Source: Epiperipatus broadwayi (taxonomy: Eukaryota > Onychophora > Udeonychophora > Euonychophora > Peripatidae). Taken from it: a stretch of DNA of 64,000 nt. Below, piece after piece: positions 36,900 through 48,720 of the stretch (position 1 is its first letter; every line of letters begins with the position of its first letter). The notes beneath the pieces were generated by a model that was not told the DNA's origin, searched no databases, and saw only the letters and a program-made list of their open reading frames with translations. The stretch is from positions 867,529-931,528 of the forward strand of contig JAQFVV010006509.1 in the NCBI GenBank assembly GCA_028023455.1, read 5' to 3'. The position numbers and the translations under genes were made by a program.

Positions 36900-37420
36900 T
36901 AACCCATGCAAATCTTTGTTTTAACATATATATATATGCTACTAAAATATGAATATCGAAGTATGATGAAATGAAAGACCATGAATGAAAAAGCTGTAAA
37001 ATTTATCTTTGCAAGTATATATATCAATTGCTTGCATGTAGTCCTACTTTTTACTTGCCAAACAACAATCGAATATTACATTTCACAAAAATTACTATGA
37101 TGATAATTCACTTTAATATAAATAAAAAAAATATACTTTAAACAAATTTCAGCAAACAATTTCTATGAGTTAATATCACAGGGGAAAAAAATTCATTTAA
37201 ATGCATCTTTCTCATTTTAAATGATTGAACATTGCAATTAAATATAAACGAATCATTTAATGAATTAAATAGATAATCTCTAGTCTAATGAATGACTAAT
37301 AAAAATATTAATATAATTCCATCAAGTAAAGTTGTGAGAGTGGTAAGTTTGACACTTATCAAACAACTCTACTAATTGGCTATCTATATGCACTGAACAA
37401 TGGTAAAGATATGCATAATA
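36900..37420. other. AT-rich spacer
   Basis: No feature could be supported. Confidence 0.5.
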
Positions 37421-37424
37421 GATG

Positions 37425-37600
37425 GTATGCTGGGTCAACTGATGAGTACTGATTCAGTATGTAATGTACATCTTTGGATCATATATTTTTTTACATATCT
37501 GTGGTCATAGGTTTATAATTATACACCTTCACATGATATTAAAAGTGAATAGAGACCAGTTTCTACCTTATGCGAGGGTGGTGTAGTGAAAATTACACTA
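37425..37600 (+). mobile_element. Single decayed ribozyme-repeat copy
   Basis: GGGTCAA, intact CUGAUGA (37,439-37,445), stem II GUACUG/CAGUAU (37,446-37,460), then GUAA in place of GAAA, and an 8-nt segment ending in AUC. Downstream the text is not the tRNA-like end but TTTATAATTATACACCTTCACA and ACCAGTTTCTACC. This second 3' end is shared with the 51.7-51.9 kb copy. Stem II pairs fully. The GAAA change should abolish activity. Confidence 0.72.
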
Positions 37601-39330
37601 TAAAAGATTTTTTTATTAAATGAATTATTATTTGTTGAAAGGTAGATAGTACTGTAATTTTCAAAATTTATAATTTTACTACAGCTAATCATTATTGTTG
37701 CTGCACATTTAAATCAGGATCATTGCATTGCCCTTATTTTTCTAAAAAGCTTAACAAAAATGAGTTATTTATGCTTGGCATCCTCATTATGAACATGTTT
37801 TATTAACCTTTTAATACAAAATTCTAGATACTTATTGTAATAGCACGGTCTGTTTCAATATGTTCATTCCAGCATTATCCTAGAGCATTATCACTTTAGC
37901 AATAGATATATGTTCAGTCTGCTCTTCTTCTGGTTAAGTTTATTTATAAAAATAGTGAATTTATATTTTAATTTTCATTTCTGTAATAGTTGTTGAGTAA
38001 TCAGGTGGTATATAATGATTGAAATTTATTCCCTTCATGTATGGTTCAATGGAAATGTTTCACATTGTACTTTGGCTAAAAGACAGTTAAATTTTAATTG
38101 ATTTAAAATGTAATTTTATATTGCAGATATATTTCCATTAATTTCAATATTTTTATTAATAAATAAAACATATTTACTTTTAGTATGCACTAATGACTTT
38201 TTAATTATAGAAAAAAAATGCATGTATAAAAATTAAACATTACACCCAGTCTACATTTCAACATATTTCCATCCTTGGCAATTTGACTTAATGGTTCAAC
38301 ATTTTATTTTAGTATTAAATCTTTGATTCAATATTATGAATCAGGAAATTATACTTGGTTCATTAGGAGAATAACTTTACAAATAAAGAGCATCCTAAAA
38401 TATCATATTTGAACCTTCCAAATATAGAAAAAAAACTAAAATAAAATGAAAGACATAATGAGAACAGTTACTTCTATTTATTGACTGATTACAGTAATGC
38501 TATTGAAAAAAAAATTAACAAAATCTTTGTTGAATTATTATAAAGTCATCATAAAGCTATGAAATTCTGATTCTAAAGTTTTAAATTACATTTATTAAAA
38601 TATCACAAAATTTAAATAGTACAGTGTTTGCAGAGTCTAACAATCATAGTTTCTTTTCATTATTTCTTTGAATTTTTTAATTTGTATTTTTAAAATGAAA
38701 CATACTTTTTAAAAAAAAAAATTTAAGTATAAACACAAATATATATATATATATATATATTGTGAATATTCAGATTAATGATCAAGGTATTTAAAAAATA
38801 AAAAATAAATAAATAAAGAAGTTTGTTGATCTTGTTTGATTTTTCTTTTGCTTGATAGATAGATAATGGAAGATCTTGGAAATATAGATTTAAATTGATC
38901 ACCATGGCAACCTAAAGCTTTTAAATAGAATTGTTTACTGTTGATTCTAGCTTTAAAATAATAAATTCACTATAATCAAACTCAGGAAAAACATATAGGT
39001 AAATAAATAAATTTTGAAAACAATTCAGTACAATATAAGTTTACTTAAATAGGATTGATATTATTTTACATATTTCATGTATATTAATGCAGTCACCATA
39101 GTAACATTATTACATATAATTCAATGTTTTTGTGTTATGTATATTTGTTTATAAATTAATTAAAAAAAATATTATTATTAAAAAAATATATATGTGTAAA
39201 TTATTTGTGTTTATAAAATGAATAAAGGTTGTTATATTAATTTTGTATTTTGGTTTACAAATAATAAGAAAAATCTAATCGAATTTGGATTTAATTTCCA
39301 TGTATCCATTTTCTCCAAACTTCCATGTAC
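37601..39330. other. AT-rich DNA, no recognisable feature
   Basis: Nothing supportable. A TA run lies at 38,741-38,760. Confidence 0.5.
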
Positions 39331-39340
39331 TTGAATGCCA

Positions 39341-39352
39341 GGCGGGAAAATT
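39341..39352. promoter_or_regulatory. E2F-like site
   Basis: GGCGGGAAAA contains GCGGGAAA, a perfect match to the E2F consensus (TTTSSCGC on the other strand), in an otherwise CpG-poor region. A short ATG frame follows about 70 bp downstream. Confidence 0.35.
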
Positions 39353-39419
39353 TGTTCTGTTTTATCGTTTGGCATTGAGGTTTATTTGAGTAGTATTCAG
39401 TGGTTGTTATGATACCAGA

Positions 39420-39518
39420 ATGTCAGAAAGAGAACCTATAAAAAAGCCACAAAAGACTAGAAGAGTAGACTATCAACTTTTTGTGATTACAATGGACATA
39501 TTTTCTATGTTCTTATAA
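39420..39518 (+). CDS. Possible short ORF or first exon (speculative)
   Basis: ATG in fair context (CCAGAATGTCAG) opens a 32-codon frame. It begins MSEREPIKKPQKTRRVD, hydrophilic and basic, unlike the isoleucine/tyrosine-rich chance frames around it. It ends at a TAA just before an AATAAA. An E2F-like site lies about 70 bp upstream. No family is recognised. A chance frame or a remnant of a processed copy is equally possible. A second open frame of about 65 codons without ATG (LEGQLRRILKRKAIKY) lies at 39.56-39.76 kb. Confidence 0.18.
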   Translation: MSEREPIKKPQKTRRVDYQLFVITMDIFSMFL

Positions 39519-39769
39519 ATAAAAGTTTTTCAATATTTTTTTTAACTGTTAAACCATAAAACATGAAAAAATAAACTTCAATTATCTGCCCATTCAATCA
39601 CTTGAAGGACAGTTGCGAAGGATTTTGAAGAGAAAGGCAATAAAGTATAAAAAAAAAAATGTAAAAAAAAAAAAAAGAAACCTATAAAAAAAAATGCTTT
39701 ATATAAAATCGGCTATTTTAGTTTTAAAAACAAAGATATTTCTGGTTTAAAGTTTAGCGTATAACCACC

Positions 39770-41765
39770 GTTGGATTTGGATAAATATCATGTCACGAGT
39801 TAAGGAACACAGGATCAACTGGATTAATTTGCATCATAAAACAATAAAAAGGCTAATTAAATTGCACTCTCCTCTCTGAAAAGGAAAAGAGACTGTTAGT
39901 GAAGCATTATAAAGTTTGAATTATTATTTCTGAGAAATAAACTTCTCTTTGCATCATAAAAACGGAGGATAAGTCAATGGACAAATAAATAGTGAAAACG
40001 GACACTCTTATTATGGTATGATTTTTTTATATATTTAAAAATGTGCGCGTATTAATTTTTTTTTACATGTATTTAAAAAGGATATGTATTTTATTTAAAT
40101 TATCTTTAAGAGTAATATAATTTATTAAATTAAAATGATCGGAGAGATTCAAATATATCATATGATTTCATATTCATTTATCGGTTATTATTTTGATTAT
40201 TAGACTTCAATCTCATCCTATTTCATATCTTTGGTATCTGTTATATATAAATTTTTCAGTAAAATATCCAAAAGTCTCTCCATTCATTCATTCATTTTTT
40301 TTATGTCGTTATTGTTTTCGCAGCACATTTTAGAGATACACATAGTAATTTTATCATTTTTATTTATTCAATCAATCTGAAATATAAATTAATTTCCTAT
40401 GTATTTTGTTATTAATCTTGCCAATTTTCTTTTATATAATCAAATAAATTGAGTGATTCAAATGACAAGTCTCCCTTAATGTTTTTATTATTATTTGGAT
40501 TGAATAAGATGACTTAGCTATTTAAATGACAAGGTTCAAACTCAGCTTGGTAAGAGAGCTAGAATATAAGATATGGTATGTTTTGCATATTAGTATTTTA
40601 TTTTATTCTCATATGAATTTTATATTTATATTTGCATTCGAATATTATATATATTATCATTTATCTTAGTTAATATTACAAAGTCAATCATTTCTATGTT
40701 TGTCTGATCCCGTCATAAAAATCTAAATAGATCGTGCTTTATCGTTGGTTCAGAATAACTAGTCTTAGATTTTTTTTTTTTTAACTTCTCTAGAATAAAG
40801 AGTACAAACTTTGTTGAATAGTTTACTTGAATATTATCTTTAAATTGGGATAAATCTAAATTATAATCATATATTTTAATTATTGCCAACCAATTTTATA
40901 TTCAATTGTTTAAAGATTCAAATAAATAATATTAATACCCATAGGCAAATAAACACCCAATGGAAACTTAACATATCTTTTATATAATATAATTGACATT
41001 ATAAAGATAGAAAATGAGCTAACAGAATGTTGATAATAAATTCTAGTGAAGTATTCTATTTTAACACATAAACGAAGCAATGATTAAGTATCCCTTTATT
41101 GGAAGATATGAATAAATTATTTATATATTACTTTATAGCTTCTTAGTAAACTAGACGTGGATTAATTTGTTTAAACATTTAAGTGAGTGCATAAGTTTTC
41201 AAAGTGTCTTATAAAATGATATTAAAACTAGTTGATGTCAATAGAAAATTATTAATTAAAGATTGGAGTAGAAAGAATTGTGTATCGCTTATTGACACGA
41301 ATGTTTATACTTTCTATTTAGCGTTTATTAAACTAGATATATATTTGAGTCAAGTATTATTTTGTTTTGATATTTAAATAGTGTCTATATGTAAAAATGT
41401 TTTGTAAAATACAATTATAGGTATTTAGAAGCTTATCCGTTAAGATAAAATGCAGCATCATTAAATAATGAAGTAGATTTAAATTACTACAATAATAATA
41501 GGTTAATAAAATATATATTGGAATCTGCTTTAGTTATTAATTGGATTTGATTTTCACTAGATTGCTAATCAAGTAGTTAGCCTAATCATATATTATTGTT
41601 TAAGGTGATGATATGCTAGTTCGTTGCTCAGTGCAGTGTACTTTGTAATGTGATAGATTTGTTGATGTCTGGAGCAGATAATATAATTATTCTTTCGTTT
41701 CACATATAGCTTAAACAAATTAGACTTTAAGAGAGATTATTTGTGCTTTGTGATGGTTTATTATA
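39770..41765. other. AT-rich DNA, no recognisable feature
   Basis: An octamer-like ATTTGCAT and TAAT-core sites occur near 39.83-39.86 kb, but in such AT-rich DNA they carry little weight. Confidence 0.4.
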
Positions 41766-41768
41766 TAA

Positions 41769-41905
41769 TGGCGACCGATTGAGCTAGACTAGATTAATTT
41801 AAATTAGATTTTAGATTTTTTTATCAGATCAGATTGATCATCCTAACCATCACCTGCATTCATCAATTCAATCAGTTACAAAATGGCACCAACGTTTGGG
41901 GCCTT
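41769..41905 (+). other. Possible LTR/primer-binding-site relic
   Basis: After ...CAGTTACA comes AAATGGCACCAACGTTTGGGG at about 41,880-41,900. It resembles the TGG-starting primer-binding sites complementary to the 3' end of tRNA-Lys used by many LTR retrotransposons. The preceding block would be the end of an LTR (terminal CA). A second TGGCGACC-type motif sits at about 41,768. No second LTR or pol gene was found. Confidence 0.28.
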
Positions 41906-42840
41906 CTTTCTTCAATTTAAATAGAATACAGCAATCATCAATTCCGTAAGTTACAATATATATATATTAATAATAAGTATAAAAATATTTTGTAAAAATA
42001 ATTATAAATATTTAAATACACCAAAAATTATACAAATTTTTCCTCATCACTAACAATAACTAAAGAGAAGATTACAAATTTGTTAATATAATCAAGATCA
42101 AAGAATCTAAATCAGTGATATTCTAGCTTTTATTGGCTTGTAGTTTTTCTCTTTTGAAAACTGAAATCCAATTGTTTAAAAACTATTTTTTTACCATCAA
42201 ATGAGTGTAAAACAAACAAAATAGTGCTAAAGATAATCACAAGCCAAAACATAACAGCAATATCACAGTACTTCATGAAGCAGTTCTCAAAATCATTGTG
42301 CTCATGGAAAACTTATATGAAAGTTTTTTTCTTCAATATAAATTTAATGCAAAATAATTTTTTGTTTTTTTAACTAATTATATAATATTTTTATCAAACT
42401 AATTACTGGTAAAATTATTTTATTTTTTGTATGTTTTTTTTTAAATAAAGGTTACATATTAAAAAATAATACATTTTGACTTAAAAGTGTCAAAATTTCT
42501 GCACTCGTAACTTGGATACCAATCACTTTAGATAACCACCTTAGTGATTTTTAGTAATCATTTATTATACTATACATTATTGCCACTACAGATATAAACC
42601 TTAAATCTCAGCTAAAAATGAATATATGTTCTTTTAAACACATGGAATTACTTACCTATATTTCTTTTTCCAAGCATATTATAAACGTAACTAAAACTTC
42701 CATTTTATCACAAATCCTTGAAACATATGAATAAAAACATCTGAAAAAGACAAATAACTCCAAAATATTCAAGATTGATCACATCTCCTATACTAGCTTA
42801 GATTGAAAATATTTTTTGTGTTTTCCAATTTCATTCTCAT
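41906..42840. other. AT-rich DNA, no recognisable feature
   Basis: Nothing supportable. Confidence 0.5.
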
Positions 42841-42922
42841 AGTTTTATAGTTAAATAGAGATAAAAGGTGGTTGCTAGAGGGTTGCCTTAGATCCTACGA
42901 TCTAGATGCAGTGCTCTCAGAT

Positions 42923-42977
42923 CCAAAGCTCCTCACTGATGAAGGCCACAAGCCAGAAATTAGTCTGGGGATATTGG
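42923..42977 (+). ncRNA. Hammerhead ribozyme motif, second family
   Basis: CCAA, AGC, UCCUCA form the 5' side of stem I (42,923-42,935). CUGAUGA follows at 42,936-42,942. Stem II is GGC/GCC with loop CACAA, flanked by an A-A opposition. GAAA lies at 42,956-42,959. A minimal stem III (UUA region) leads to the cleavage triplet GUC (42,963-42,965). UGGGGA, UA, UUGG complete stem I, pairing UCCUCA and CCAA around an internal loop. All core residues are present. The style, with a very short stem III and a GUC site, resembles hammerheads of Penelope-like elements and retrozymes. Its stems are unrelated to the other family here. Confidence 0.8.
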
Positions 42978-43044
42978 ATGAGTAGGCATTAGATAGGGAT
43001 TTTATGCACAAGCCTTCTGGAATCCATTGATTACTCTGTTTAGC

Positions 43045-43412
43045 ACAGGTGGCAATACTGTATGGAGAGTTTTGCTCTGTTTATATTCAAGATTGATGGT
43101 ACAGAAAGTTTGATACTTGTAAAACAAATTGTAATAATTAAGAATAAATAAATATTAACTAAATGATAAAGTTATGTGAATAAATTTGTGGTCTGGCTTG
43201 ATTGAAGAGTGCTTATTCAGCATAATATACACATCTTGGGGAGCATTTGTCTTTCAGATGACTTTATTTATATATTTTAAAAATGTGCAGTAAAATGGAA
43301 GTTTAATTTTAATGATAAAAAATTAAATGAATATTCTAACCCTCTTCTTAATTAAGATTTATCTTAAAACAAGGCACTACTGTATAGAGAGTTTTGCCTT
43401 GTTTAATAACAG
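43045..43412 (+). repeat. Short diverged repeat pair near the 42.9-kb ribozyme
   Basis: GGCAATACTGTATGGAGAGT at about 43,051 recurs as GGCACTACTGTATAGAGAGT at about 43,373. Each is followed by TTTTGC and a CTGTTT or CTTGTTT end, suggesting two partial copies of one repeat. Confidence 0.7.
43190..43255 (+). ncRNA. Decayed hammerhead-repeat copy
   Basis: GGUCUGGCUUGA, UUGAAGA in place of CUGAUGA, stem II GUGCU/AGCAU intact, AAUA in place of GAAA, an 8-nt segment ending in AUC, then UUGGGGAGCAU. Clearly the first ribozyme family; inactive. Confidence 0.6.
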
Positions 43413-44300
43413 TTATGTGCTAGTATAAGATATAGCGATCATGTGATGTTTAGTGGTTTAAGATTTATCTTCTGAGAAAAGGCTGATAAAGATGGAATGC
43501 AAATTCATACCATATATAACAGCGCATTATATTACTAGTACTAAGAAAAATAGCCATTTCTGGAGTGTATATATATATATATATATATATATATTATGTG
43601 GACAAAAACAGCAGCCTTTAATTATTCTATTTTTGTTCTGAAATTTTATAAGTTAAAGTACTTTTTTAAAAAATTTTAATTAAATATTTACAATAACTTT
43701 GTAGATCTTTGCAATGACTGAAAAATAAGCTGTTTACCTAGTTGCAAATATTATTTTTTTGAAATATCAATAGTCATATATCAAATGTTTTATATGATTT
43801 CATTCCAAGAAGCTACTATGAATAAGATTACATCTTTCACCCATGAAAATCTTCACTTGGTGAACTTGAACATGAGTTTCATAAGAGAGGTACACTGCAT
43901 CTATATTATAAAGATTATCTTAAAGATATTCCAAAGAAATGCAATATCAATTGTTTCCATTTGGAAAGGTATGTCAGAAAATAAAATACAATGGAGAACT
44001 ACAATTTGGCATAGTGTTGAAGTATTTCAGAAAGAGAAGTTTTCTGCTGAGAAAACTTAAAGGCAACATTGTAAAATAACAATGAAACAGAAAATTGAAC
44101 CATTATATTCTAAATGTGGATTATTTGTGATTCACAGATTGGTTTGTATTGTCATAGCAAAACACATTTTCAGAGTAGTTTTCTTTCTTTCTCTCCTTTA
44201 TTTTCTTATTTTTTCAAGTTAGAATGGCCATACTCATTTTAGAATGGTTGTTAATATATATAATATTTAAGTACATGTATATTTTCAATACCAAACTTAA
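43413..44300. other. AT-rich DNA, no recognisable feature
   Basis: A 91-codon frame at 43,785-44,060 has no recognisable motif. A TA run lies at 43,568-43,593. Confidence 0.4.
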
Positions 44301-44405
44301 TATAATTATAAGAGACTTGAATTCAGATTTTAAAACTCTCACACTTATCCAACACATCTTATACAACTGATATATATGACCATATATATATGTGAGTAAA
44401 ATAAA

Positions 44406-44465
44406 ATCATCTCCAATATACATATTTTATCCTGAACCAGAACTCATCAGTTAGTCCATGGTGAT
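44406..44465 (-). ncRNA. Hammerhead ribozyme remnant
   Basis: Minus strand: UGG, ACUAA, intact CUGAUGA (44,444-44,450), stem II GUUCUG/CAGGAU (with G-U pairs), AAAA for GAAA, stem III UAUGUAUA ending AUA, and UUGGA then GAUGAU. G12 is lost, so it is probably inactive. Confidence 0.75.
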
Positions 44466-44466
44466 G

Positions 44467-44525
44467 ATGATCTGGATCAATTGATGAATGCTGGTTCAGC
44501 ATGAAATATGTATATTGGAGATCAT
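44467..44525 (+). ncRNA. Hammerhead ribozyme remnant with compensated stem I
   Basis: AUGAUC (44,467-44,472), UGG bulge, AUCAA, UUGAUGA (C3 changed to U), stem II AUGCUG/CAGCAU, GAAA (44,503-44,506), UAUGUAUA ending AUA, UUGGA, GAUCAU (44,520-44,525). AUGAUC pairs perfectly with GAUCAU, whereas the 9.5-kb copy has AUAGUC/GAUUAU. Pairing is kept despite sequence change. Confidence 0.78.
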
Positions 44526-44628
44526 GCATCTTTCTCAAATGTATGTGGTCATATGCATCAATTGTATAAGATGTTTTGGATAACTATGGAGAGTTTGAAA
44601 GTCTGGGTTCAAGTCCTTTTATATATAT

Positions 44629-44692
44629 ATCTTTCAATCAAATTCTCATAGATATATATATATGGCTATTCTTTCAATCAAATTCTCATAGA
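44629..44692. repeat. Short tandem duplication beside the palindrome
   Basis: CTTTCAATCAAATTCTCATA occurs twice with a TA-rich spacer, immediately after the ribozyme repeat. Confidence 0.85.
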
Positions 44693-44699
44693 GGAATAG

Positions 44700-45920
44700 T
44701 AATGGAAAAGGCAATTATTATCAGGTTTACACAGTTTTTTTCTTTTTCTTTTAATTTCTAGCTAAAAATATCTAATTATGCATATGCAGATCAATATTTA
44801 ATAGTTATCCTAAATGATAATGAGACTAGCTACCTAAAAAAAAGAAAATCTAAGCCTAATTAAAATCTGAAAACTTAAATTAGAGACTATAATAAATGAT
44901 ATTTATTAATGTTAAATACTCTATCAAATTAATTTACTTATAATATCTTAGACACCATACCAATATAAAAAATGTCATCAAGACATTCATTTCAATTAAA
45001 ATAACTTTCAATCAGATAAGGCTAAATAAATCAATCCATCACAAATACTTATGCAGATATAGTAATAAATACTAAAATCAGAATTGTGTGAGTAATATTA
45101 TTAAAGGGTATCACTTAATATATTAATGTTAATAGAAAAATAAGATCTGAACACATTTTTATCTGATGGATTAAAAACATTGATAGAGAATGCATTGTTA
45201 GCATGTTCATTAAAATGATCCTTATAATATTTGCATTCAGGATTATTTCTCCATTAATATTATTATATATTTCATACCCTATGACTTTAGTATCTTAAGG
45301 AGGATATGTTCAATGGCTTCAATATCTTTTTTGTTATTTTATAATCTATCTAGTCTTTTTATATAAGATAAAAAAAGTCATAAATTTTATAATTATAAAA
45401 TATGGACTTTCTAACACCAAATATGGCTTAAATAAAAACACTCAAAATTTCCATAATTTCAGAAACTGTGCTGTTTAATACAAATACAGATTAATAGATT
45501 CAATAGTTAAAGATTTTGTATCAATGTTCAACAGATTAAAGAATAATATCAGTTTGATCAACTGAATAGAAGCTTGTCTTCAACCTATTACATAGTGCTC
45601 AAACATTCTAAGCAAACAAACAAATGATTATTTAATAATAATTTGTGATAATGATGTGAAAATATTTTTAAGACTTTTGTCTATCTTGTCAACTATTTCA
45701 ATGATAAACTATACTACTTTTCAAAAGCAATATTACATTTATACTAGCACTAAGTTATAAACTTAGTAGTAAAAATAAATGTTTTATAACTTTATATTGA
45801 AGCTGGAAATATGTTCTATATATTTGCACTTCACTTAGTGCCTACTATATAAGTACTAGAATGAGTTTCAACCCAAATGATCGGTAATGGACACCTGCCT
45901 CAAGCGATAGGCAGTCAATA
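44700..45920. other. AT-rich DNA, no recognisable feature
   Basis: Nothing supportable. Confidence 0.5.
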
Positions 45921-45925
45921 TATAG

Positions 45926-46305
45926 ATGTATGAGTACATGACTCTAAATGGATCTCTACTAAAAATTAAATGAATGATAAATCAAATAAATGCTTATTTT
46001 GATAAATTATTAAGAACATTTAGTTTCATCTACCCATTCAACTCGCATATGGATATGAAAATCAATATTTATATAATTTATAATACAGTTGGAATTTTAA
46101 ATATTTTATATAGTTTGATAAATTTATATAAATCAATTTATAATATGTCTAATTTATACTTTATCTAAATTATAATGTTTTATAATATTTTATAGAATCT
46201 TATTAGTAGTTTTGCATAGAGTAAATCGACATTAACAGAAAACAATGTAATCAAAAGATTTTGAACATTACGGCCATTGTATCATTCTAAAAATGTATGG
46301 AATGT
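45926..46305. repeat. Left long direct repeat flanking the RTE-like LINE
   Basis: Begins GTATGAGTACATGACTCTAA and runs through ATTATTAAGAACATTTAGTT and TTGCATAGAGTAAAT. It is matched downstream of the LINE from about 48,213. Confidence 0.85.
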
Positions 46306-46339
46306 TATAAATACCAGAGATTCTTTCATTAACATTCAC

Positions 46340-48215
46340 TTGACCAATCAGTCGATCTTTTCATGGCCATATATTGAGATGTGTGGGTACAATAAAATTT
46401 CTTCTGAGACTAGAAAATTTATGAAAAAAAAAAGGAATATGAAGATATACAAAAATAATACATTAAAAAATATCTCAAGTTTTGTAAAATGGTGCGGAAA
46501 AGAGTTAAAAATGACATAAGAAAGTATAACTGTGAACTGGCAAGGAAAGCTGTAGAGGACAATAAAAATCTCAAGAATGTTAAACAGCATTTTGATATTG
46601 GTAGGAAATTTATAGCTGCAATATGAAAAAAAGATGGAATTATTACTAAAATGAGAGATGACATCATGAAATTGGTAGATTTTTATCAAGAATTATATAG
46701 TAATAAAGAACAAGTACCTCCTATATCTATTACATTTTCCGAATTGCCCAGAATTTTAAATGAAGAAGTGAGACATGCAATTAAATGTATGAAGAAAGGA
46801 AAGGATACAGGTAATGATGGAATTAAAATTGATGTATTAAAAGAATCAGGTGAAGAAATAGAATTTTTTTTAGCAAAGTTATATACCAAATGTCTAAATG
46901 ATAAAGATGTACCAGATGATTGGAAGAATGCAGTAATAATATTAATATTTAAAAAAGGTGATAAAGAAGATATTAGAAATTAGAGACCTATCAGCCTTTC
47001 ATCAGTTTTATATAAAATTTTTACCAAGATAATTACAACTCGTCTACAGAGAACATTGGATTTCCACCAACCAAGAGAATAAGTTGGACTTAAAAGTGGT
47101 TTTAGTACAGTAGATCATATCCAGGTATTGAGAGAAGTTATAGAAAGGACAAATAAATATGAGTTGTCATTATGTTTTGCATTTGTAGATTATAAAAAGG
47201 CATTTGATTTTTATAAACATTTCTTCCATGACTAAAGCATTAGATCATCAAGGTATAGATCCAGGATATTGCCATATTTTAAAGAATATTTATAAAAATG
47301 CAACAGCAACAATTAGATTACATAATGATATTGGGAAAGTCAACATTGAGAAAGGTGTAAGACAAGGTGACTCCATATCTCCAAAACTTTTTACAGCAGT
47401 GCTGCAAGAAGTATTTTGTGGATTAAAATGGGAAACTAAAGGAGTGAAAGTAAATGGAGATTATTTAAGTCATTTATATTTTGCATATGATGTAATTGTT
47501 TTTTGCAAATAATGCTTCAGAGCTGCAGAAAATGTTGCAGGAGTTATCAGATGAAAGTGAGACTAAAGATAAATGTTAAAAAGACTAAAGTAATGTTTAA
47601 TAGATTTGCTCAAAATATGAAAATAAAGATTGATTATAATGAATTAGAAGAAGTTAACAGTTACAAATACCTCGGTCAGATTATTAATACAGATGGAAAC
47701 ATAATGGATGATATTAATGATAGAATTAAACTTGGTTGGAGTGCTTTTGGTAGAAATAACTTGATACTAAAAGGAAATATGCCTATGTGTTTGAAAAGGA
47801 AGGTTTTTAACAAATGTATTTTACCAGTTCTTACTTATGGATCTGAGACTTGGACAGACCACTCAAAGAAGTATGGAGAGATGTATGTTGGGATTAACAA
47901 GAAAAGATCGAAAATGCAATGTATGGGTAAGAGAACAAACAGGTGTTACTGACCTCATTGAAAAAATTAAAAGATTGGAGTTGGGCTGGACATATTGCTA
48001 GAAAAGATGATAATAGATGGACAATTAAAATTTTAAACTGGATTCCAAGAGATTGTAAAAGACCCCGAAAGAGACCACATGTGAGATGGATGGATGAAAT
48101 AAAAAATGTGCAGGGGTGATGTGAAGAAGAGAAGCTAAATATCAGAGATGGATTAAACTTGGAGAGACCTTCATCTTGCAGTGGATTGATAATGGTTGAT
48201 GATGATGATGATATG
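46340..48215 (+). pseudogene. RTE-like LINE, 5'-truncated, broken
   Basis: Successive plus-strand frames give one polyprotein. CMKKGKDTGNDGIKIDVL is RT motif 1 (46,651-46,983). It is followed by RPISLSSVLYKIFTKIITTRL after a stop. FVDYKKAFDF is motif A. VEKGVRQGDSISPKLF (read from IEKGVRQGDSIS) is motif B. FAYDVIVF replaces FADD at the active site. KYLGQIINTDGNIMDDI and LTYGSETW are the thumb and connection region. KNAVIILIFKKGD is also present. A GATGAT microsatellite tail ends the element. The endonuclease is missing. One active-site aspartate is lost and several stops occur, so it is inactive. Confidence 0.9.
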
Positions 48216-48720
48216 GGTAAACGACTCTAAATGGATCTCTACTAAAAAGTTAAATGAGTGATAAATCAAATTAATGCTTATTTTGATAAATTATTAAGAA
48301 CATTTAATTTCGTCTACCCTTCACCTCGCACACGTGTATGAGAATCAATATTTGTATAATTTATAATACTTGGGGAATTTTATAATATGTTATATATTTT
48401 TATAAATTTATTAACAATGTATATAAGATATCTATTTATAATAATATGTGTCTAATTTATAGTTTGTCTAAATTATAATGTTTTGTAATATTTTATAGCA
48501 ACTTATTAATAATTTAAGCACAATATTTATTTATCCAACATTTTATCATCTAATATTTTGTATTTTAACAATTTTACTAGGCATTTATACTTAAGGCTGA
48601 TTAATTTATGATTTAATTTACAATATTTGGTAAAAATGTATAATATTTTCTAATTTTATTACTAATAATTTTGTATAGAATAAATTGATATCAAGAGTTT
48701 GAAACAATGGCCAGCAGAAA
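48213..48720. repeat. Right long direct repeat flanking the RTE-like LINE
   Basis: From GACTCTAAATGGATCTCTAC the sequence follows the left repeat for about 290 bp. After an extra 150 bp it resumes with TTTGTATAGAATAAATTGA and AAAATGTATGGAA. Divergence is moderate, similar to that of an old duplication. Confidence 0.83.

Larger units (their letters stand above)
44305..44625. mobile_element. Compact palindromic ribozyme/tRNA-like repeat
   Basis: Two inverted copies meet almost directly at the 5' borders of their ribozymes (about 44,458-44,466). The left arm (44,305-44,458) reads outward on the minus strand and the right arm (44,466-44,625) on the plus strand. Each arm holds a hammerhead remnant followed by a tRNA-like segment whose B box (GTTCAAGTCC at 44,607-44,616; its inverse near 44,313) sits at the outer end. 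The leader present at 8.9 kb is missing, so this is a minimal head-to-head form. Confidence 0.85.

Noticed and set aside
46348-46889. Minus-strand frames of 67-113 codons at 46.35-46.89 kb
   Set aside because: Antisense shadows of the RTE-like LINE coding strand.
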